Of a stretch of DNA of 10,520 nucleotides, positions 6,780 through 10,520 are shown one piece after another. Numbering within the stretch: position 1 is the first letter of the stretch; the number at the start of each line of letters is the position of its first letter. This DNA is from Betaproteobacteria bacterium RIFCSPLOWO2_02_FULL_62_17 (GTDB lineage Bacteria; Pseudomonadota; Gammaproteobacteria; Burkholderiales; SG8-39). The translations under genes were made by a program, and so were the position numbers. The stretch spans positions 4,514 to 15,033 of the forward strand of contig MEQV01000150.1 of assembly GCA_001770355.1 (NCBI GenBank), written 5' to 3'. The notes under the pieces were generated by a model. The model was not told the origin of the DNA, did not search any database, and was given only the letters and a program-made list of their open reading frames with translations.

Positions 6780-7941
6780 CAATCTCCGCGCTGGCGCGAT
6801 ACTCCCGGTCGGCCTCATTGACTCGCCCGATGGCGTCAAACAGCCCTGCGAGCGCGATATGCGCCGCGCGCGTCCGGCGGATCGCAAGGCTCGCCTCCAG
6901 GTAACTTTGCGCCTTGCCCCACAATTTGCATTCGACGCAGAGCCCGCCCAGCACCAGGAGCAGCAGCGCGTCTTGCGGGTGGGATGAAAGCCAGCGTTCG
7001 CCGCGCTCGATGCGCAACAGCGTGTCCGCGCCGCGGCACTCGCCGTAGAGCCGCACCAGTTCCTCCTCCCAGACTGAATCCAGCGCATCCTCGATCAAAC
7101 GGTGGGCTGAGCCGCCATCGCCCAGTTGCATGAAGGCGCGCGCGGCGGCCGCCGCGATGCGCGGCTGCAGGCGCTGCGCGGCCGGGAGGTTTTTCCAGAA
7201 TTGCGCAAGGCGCGTCAAGTCACTCGACAGGCGACCGATGTGTGCAATACAGGCGCCGCTGACAATGCTCTCCAGCGCTTCGGGGGCGAGCGCGCCGCGC
7301 TTGGCAAGCTGCTGCGCGAGGCGGATCACTTCTTCCCAGTTGCCCAGCGCCTGTTCGCAGCGAAGCAATAATTGCTGGCTGGACAGGTGCCTCAGCCCGC
7401 CGGCGTGCAATTCGCCCAGTGCGCGCTTGGCATCGTCAAAGCGGCGCTCATCGGCAAGCAGTTCGGCCTCCAGTGCCAGCCGGGCGTTGCGCCATTCGGG
7501 TTCGGCGACGCGGGCGCGCTCGAGCCACTCGTCGCGGCGCTTGTAGTCGCGCCGCCGATTCGCAGCGCGCGCCGCGATCAGGCAGGCAAGCGCGCGACTC
7601 GCGCCGTGCTCCCAGGCATCGCCGGCAAGCTTGTCCACGCGCGCGTAGCGCCCCTCCAGCTGCGCCTGCATGGCATCGATCAGCGACTTGCGCGCGCGCG
7701 TCTCGCGCTGGCACTGCCGGAACGCGCGAACATGCGATGGTAGGGATATCGCGTGCGCGGCAAAGCGCACCACGAAATATCCTGCGACAAAGGCCGCCAG
7801 CAGCACCAGCAGCGCGAACACCAGCGAGACTTCAAGCCGCCACGGAGGCAGCGTGACAAGAACGTAGGCGTCGCCTTGCAGGGCCAGGGAAAGCGCCACC
7901 GCCGCTGCAAACACCCCCACCACCCAAAGCAGCCCCCTCAT
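6757..7941 (-). CDS. hemY: HemY, inner-membrane TPR protein of the heme cluster
   Basis: The product is 394 residues from the ATG at 7941. Two membrane helices come first (about residues 3-21 and 38-62), separated by a short periplasmic loop, G-D-A-Y-V-L-V-T-L-P-P-W-R-L-E, that resembles the G-x-x-G-Y-V-L-I loop of E. coli HemY. A long cytoplasmic alpha-helical region follows with TPR-like repeats (A-x-x-L-A-x-x-A and W-L-x-R-A patterns). HemY proteins are conserved next to hemCD and hemX; they are thought to help heme synthesis at the membrane, but the exact role is not settled. I chose 7941 over the longer frame to 8076 because the extra 45 residues overlap hemX and lack family character, while MRGLLWVVG begins the first helix. 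The gap to the hemX stop is 37 bp. The last seven residues, ELGSESH, and the stop come from the palindrome at 6755-6779, so the natural C-terminus was probably altered. Confidence 0.92.
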   Translation of the reverse strand: MRGLLWVVGVFAAAVALSLALQGDAYVLVTLPPWRLEVSLVFALLVLLAAFVAGYFVVRFAAHAISLPSHVRAFRQCQRETRARKSLIDAMQAQLEGRYARVDKLAGDAWEHGASRALACLIAARAANRRRDYKRRDEWLERARVAEPEWRNARLALEAELLADERRFDDAKRALGELHAGGLRHLSSQQLLLRCEQALGNWEEVIRLAQQLAKRGALAPEALESIVSGACIAHIGRLSSDLTRLAQFWKNLPAAQRLQPRIAAAAARAFMQLGDGGSAHRLIEDALDSVWEEELVRLYGECRGADTLLRIERGERWLSSHPQDALLLLVLGGLCVECKLWGKAQSYLEASLAIRRTRAAHIALAGLFDAIGRVNEADREYRASAEIELGSESH

Positions 7942-7978
7942 GCCGGGGTCCGCTTGACCGCCGCTTGCATGGCAGGAT

Positions 7979-9007
7979 TCATCGTAAGGATTTGTCGCGC
8001 GCGGATTTGAAGCTTCGCACCGCGGCGAGGCTCTCAGCGACGCTGGGGAGCTCGATACTGATGGCGCTGGCGGCAATCTGCTTCAAGGTCGCGCCGGTGG
8101 CAATGACCTGCTTGGAGCGCGTATCGAAATATCGCGCCAACCAGACGTTGGAGGCCTCCAGATCCGCCCGTAACAGCGCTTCATTGCGGTCCAGCAGCGC
8201 TAGGCGCGCGTTGAGCAGGCGCAGACGCAGATTCTGCCGCAGAAAATAGGCTTGCGTCGGCGCGAGCAGCGGCGCTTCGGGCTGCTCGATGTTGCGCACG
8301 CGCACCAGTTGCTTCAACTCATCCAGAATACCGCTTCCCAGGCGCGTCCAGAATCCTTCGTCACGCGGCTCGCTGGTCTGAGGAGCCGGTGCCCGCTCGT
8401 CGGTGGCAAGGGGCATGGCATCGACAGCGGCAATCACCTGGTCGATCTTGAGCGCCAGGCCCACGACGTCCACGTTCGGCGCGGCCTTGAGACGCTCGAT
8501 ATCGCGCGCCATGGCCTTGCGCACCGCGATCAGCGGCGGCCGCTCGGAGCGTGCCAGACGCGCATCCGCGGTCTGCAGCGCCACCAGCGCAGCCTGAACA
8601 TTGCCCGCGAGCTGCAACTGCTGCGAAGCAATCGCCAGTATCTGCTCGACTTCAGCGAGTACCCATTCGTCGCGGCCGCGCGACAGGTCCTGGTACAGCG
8701 ATTCCAGCGCGAGCTGCTGGCTTTGCGATTCGGCGAGCCGCGATTCCATTTGCGCTATACGAACTTGAGCGTCGCGCACCGATTCCTGCGCCTGGCGCGC
8801 CGCGGCACGGGCATCGCGGCTGTCGGTGTCAGTCTCGCGCAGCCGTCCCGCGAGTTCCCGGCGCAGGTCGGCAATCTCCGCGCGATTGTCAAACCAAAGC
8901 CACAGGAGGCCCACCAGTAGCAGCACCGCGACGCCGCCCATCCATCGCGGCACGCGGGTGCCCGCTTTGGGTTCGGCTGCGCCGGCTGGATTCGCGCTGT
9001 CGTTCAT
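7979..9007 (-). CDS. hemX: HemX, membrane-anchored coiled-coil protein of the heme cluster
   Basis: The 342-residue product has a short cytoplasmic N-terminus (1-20), one membrane helix (about 22-39, VAVLLLVGLLWLW), and a charged heptad-rich stretch (about 41-115, many E/R/Q/A) that should form a coiled coil. A globular helical domain with E-V-E-Q-I-L-A-I-A-S-Q-Q-L-Q-L-A-G-N, characteristic of HemX, follows. Databases often label HemX a uroporphyrinogen-III methyltransferase, but I see no SAM-binding motif and the label is probably carried over from fused forms. Its role is undefined; position and topology suggest a partner of HemY. The gene lies 51 bp after the hemD stop. Its ATG closes a 14-bp tandem repeat with chained start and stop codons, and no clear Shine-Dalgarno site precedes it. 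Confidence 0.93.
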   Translation of the reverse strand: MNDSANPAGAAEPKAGTRVPRWMGGVAVLLLVGLLWLWFDNRAEIADLRRELAGRLRETDTDSRDARAAARQAQESVRDAQVRIAQMESRLAESQSQQLALESLYQDLSRGRDEWVLAEVEQILAIASQQLQLAGNVQAALVALQTADARLARSERPPLIAVRKAMARDIERLKAAPNVDVVGLALKIDQVIAAVDAMPLATDERAPAPQTSEPRDEGFWTRLGSGILDELKQLVRVRNIEQPEAPLLAPTQAYFLRQNLRLRLLNARLALLDRNEALLRADLEASNVWLARYFDTRSKQVIATGATLKQIAASAISIELPSVAESLAAVRSFKSARDKSLR

Positions 9008-9035
9008 AGATCGGCGTTCATGGATCGGCGTTCAT
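9001..9035 (-). repeat. 14-bp tandem repeat (2.5 units) at the hemX start with chained mini-ORFs
   Basis: On the plus strand, CGTTCAT occurs at 9001-9007, 9015-9021 and 9029-9035, each 14 bp apart, with near-identical spacers (AGATCGG and GGATCGG). On the coding strand each copy starts with ATGAACG. The ATG at 9035 encodes MNADP and stops at 9020-9018, overlapping the ATG at 9021. That one encodes MNADL and stops at 9006-9004, overlapping the hemX ATG at 9007. So each unit has a start, five codons and a stop fused to the next start. Confidence 0.9.
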
Positions 9036-9058
9036 TGTTGAGCGTTGATGTTTCCCGC

Positions 9059-9829
9059 TCACACTTTAGCAAAAAAGGCCGCCAGACCTTCCGCGATCGC
9101 GCCATCGCCGCCGATGGCGACGATGGCATGGGCGAATCCCATCTGCCGCGCCGCTTCGGCGATGCGCGGATGGGGCACGAAAACCGGCGTAGCAAACAAC
9201 AGATCCGCGTCCGCCGCGCCCGCCATGTCGCAAAGATTGGCCAGGGCTTCGCTGCTCGCCGCGCAGATGGCCTGCACCGCGCCCGCGCGCCAGCGCAACA
9301 GCAGATCCGACATGTCGGCCGCCGGACGCGCGCGCCGGTAGCATTCGGCGTACTCCACGCGCGCTCCGCGCCCGGCCAGCACACGCGCCAGATGCTCGCG
9401 GCCGCCGTCACCGCGAAATATCACGATATTTTGCCCGGCGATTTCCTGCATCTCCGGCAAGGCGGCCAATGCTTCGCTGTCCCCCGGCGCTTTGGGGGTC
9501 TGGACATCATTGAAGCCGAGCGCGGCAAGCGCCTCGGCGGTGCCGCGCCCGACCGCGGCCATGCGCACCCCCTGCGGCCAGAAGCGGCGCTCGCGCACGC
9601 AGCGCATGCCTTCACGGGCCGCGGTGGGACTGATGAAAATCGCCCAATCAAAGGTATGCAATCGGGCGATGACCATCGCCAGACGCGCCGGCCGCGCCGC
9701 CGGAAGAATGGCAATCGCGGGAAACAGGATGGCGTCGCCACCCTCCGCGCGCACTTTTTCCGCCAAGGCGTCGCCAAGGCCTGCGGGGCGGACGATCAGG
9801 ATGCCGCAGCCGCGCAGCCGCCCGCCCAT
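9059..9829 (-). CDS. hemD: uroporphyrinogen-III synthase
   Basis: The 256-residue product cyclizes hydroxymethylbilane to uroporphyrinogen III with inversion of ring D. The family is poorly conserved, but the expected pattern is visible: I-L-I-V-R-P-A-G (10-17) at the start of the first lobe, F-P-A-I-A-I-L-P (36-43), I-F-I-S-P-T-A-A-R-E-G (64-74), A-V-G-R-G-T-A-E-A-L (92-101), the inter-lobe segment I-V-I-F-R-G-D-G-G-R-E (135-145), and a C-terminal F-V-P-H-P-R-I-A-E-A-A-R (217-228). The length is normal (about 246 in E. coli). It starts 6 bp after the hemC stop, with GGCGGGTAAG ahead as a possible ribosome site within the hemC end, so the two are almost certainly co-translated. HemC immediately upstream makes its substrate. 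Confidence 0.95.
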   Translation of the reverse strand: MGGRLRGCGILIVRPAGLGDALAEKVRAEGGDAILFPAIAILPAARPARLAMVIARLHTFDWAIFISPTAAREGMRCVRERRFWPQGVRMAAVGRGTAEALAALGFNDVQTPKAPGDSEALAALPEMQEIAGQNIVIFRGDGGREHLARVLAGRGARVEYAECYRRARPAADMSDLLLRWRAGAVQAICAASSEALANLCDMAGAADADLLFATPVFVPHPRIAEAARQMGFAHAIVAIGGDGAIAEGLAAFFAKV

Positions 9830-9835
9830 GCCCGC

Positions 9836-10520
9836 TTACCCGCCCAGAATTTGGTCTGCGCCCAGCGCGCGCAATTGCGCCGCCAGTTCCTCGCCCAGAG
9901 ATTCGGCAGCGCGAGGTTCACCACGCAACTGCGCGCGCAAGACCCTGTGCCCATCCTGCGTGGCCACCAGGCCGCGCAGGTGCAACTGCCCCGCCTCGAT
10001 CGACCCGTAGACACCCAGCGGCAACTGGCAACTGCCTGAAAGCGCCCTGCTGGCGGCGCGCTCGGCGCGCACGCAAGCGTCAGTCCCGGCGTCGTTGAGC
10101 GGCGCGAGCAAAGCGATGAGTTCGTCGCGGTCGTCGCGGCATTCAATTGCCAGCGCACCCTGCCCCGGCGCGGGCAGGCTTTGTTCGGGTTCTATGAATC
10201 CGCGGATACGGTCCTCCAGACCAAGCCGTTTCAGTCCAGCGGCGGCAAGCACCAGCGCGTCGTACTCGCCGCGGTCAAGCTTGGCAAGCCGTGTATCGAG
10301 GTTGCCGCGCACCGGCACCACCTGCAGATGCGGCAAGCGCTCGCGCAATTGCGCCTCGCGGCGCAGGCTGGAACTGCCCACGCGCGCGCCCGATGGCAGT
10401 GCCTCCAGGCTTGCGAAGCGAGGGGACACCAGGCAGTCGCGCGGATCCTCGCGCGGGAGTGTCGCGGCTATACGGAACCCCGGCGGCAGCAGCATCGGCA
10501 CATCTTTGGCCGAATGCACC
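9836..10520 (-). CDS. hemC: porphobilinogen deaminase (hydroxymethylbilane synthase), N-terminus outside the window
   Basis: The enzyme joins four porphobilinogens into hydroxymethylbilane. The window holds the last 227 codons and the TAA at 9836-9838. About 78 N-terminal residues are missing at the right edge, judged by alignment with E. coli HemC at a constant offset. The GTG at 10519 is the internal valine of V-H-S-A-K-D-V-P, not a start. Catalytic Asp84 (E. coli numbering) is in that motif, the substrate-binding arginines R131 and R132 are in G-S-S-S-L-R-R, and the dipyrromethane-cofactor cysteine, C242, is in G-S-C-Q-L-P-L-G (codon at 10030-10028). All are kept, so the enzyme should be active. 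It is the most upstream gene seen of hemC-hemD-hemX-hemY; the promoter must lie beyond the window. Confidence 0.97.
   Translation of the reverse strand, partial: VHSAKDVPMLLPPGFRIAATLPREDPRDCLVSPRFASLEALPSGARVGSSSLRREAQLRERLPHLQVVPVRGNLDTRLAKLDRGEYDALVLAAAGLKRLGLEDRIRGFIEPEQSLPAPGQGALAIECRDDRDELIALLAPLNDAGTDACVRAERAASRALSGSCQLPLGVYGSIEAGQLHLRGLVATQDGHRVLRAQLRGEPRAAESLGEELAAQLRALGADQILGG

Noticed and set aside
7942..8076. 45-codon N-terminal extension of HemY up to the ATG at 8076
   Set aside because: It overlaps hemX, lacks hydrophobic or family character, and the membrane helix begins right after the ATG at 7941.
9020..10039. 339-codon open frame on the plus strand across hemD and hemC
   Set aside because: It covers two genes with clear motifs on the other strand; its own product is R/A/Q-rich without a domain.
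10517..10519. GTG at the right edge as the hemC start
   Set aside because: It is the valine of the internal V-H-S-x-K-D-V-P motif near residue 79, so the gene runs off the window.

Overview
The window looks like chromosomal DNA of a GC-rich, aerobic betaproteobacterium. Two things point there: the order dusB-fis-purH-purD-hemF together with a hemC-hemD-hemX-hemY cluster, and a short Fis of 83 residues. This assignment is inferred from gene order and protein features; I had no search. All ten full-length genes are intact, and two genes are cut by the window edges.

Layout: the last 36 codons of a probable UbiH-type FAD hydroxylase (2-112, +) are followed by a small SAM-dependent methyltransferase with a TTG start (149-715, +). 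After a 159-bp gap with a probable promoter comes a rightward run: dusB (875-1888), fis (1885-2136, overlapping dusB by ATGA), purH (2198-3763), purD (3786-5063), hemF (5093-6016) and an Asp/Glu-racemase-superfamily gene (6063-6713). Facing it is a leftward run: hemC (from the right edge to 9836), hemD (9829-9059), hemX (9007-7979) and hemY (7941-6757). The two runs converge on an AT-rich imperfect palindrome at 6712-6779.

Function: purD and purH provide the second step and the last two steps of de novo IMP synthesis. hemC and hemD make uroporphyrinogen III, and hemF is the oxygen-dependent step from coproporphyrinogen III to protoporphyrinogen IX. hemX and hemY encode the membrane-anchored accessory proteins that usually follow hemCD. 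dusB modifies tRNA, and Fis is a growth-phase nucleoid protein.

The genes are mostly ordinary housekeeping ones; I found no new defence or mobile system. The unusual structure lies at gene ends and starts. The palindrome at the convergent junction encodes the last seven residues and stop of HemY and most of the racemase-family stop codon. The racemase-family gene is preceded by a 20-bp tandem duplication that includes its ATG. hemX is preceded by a 14-bp tandem repeat in which each unit carries an ATG and a stop overlapping the next ATG. The racemase-family protein also lacks the second catalytic cysteine of its superfamily.
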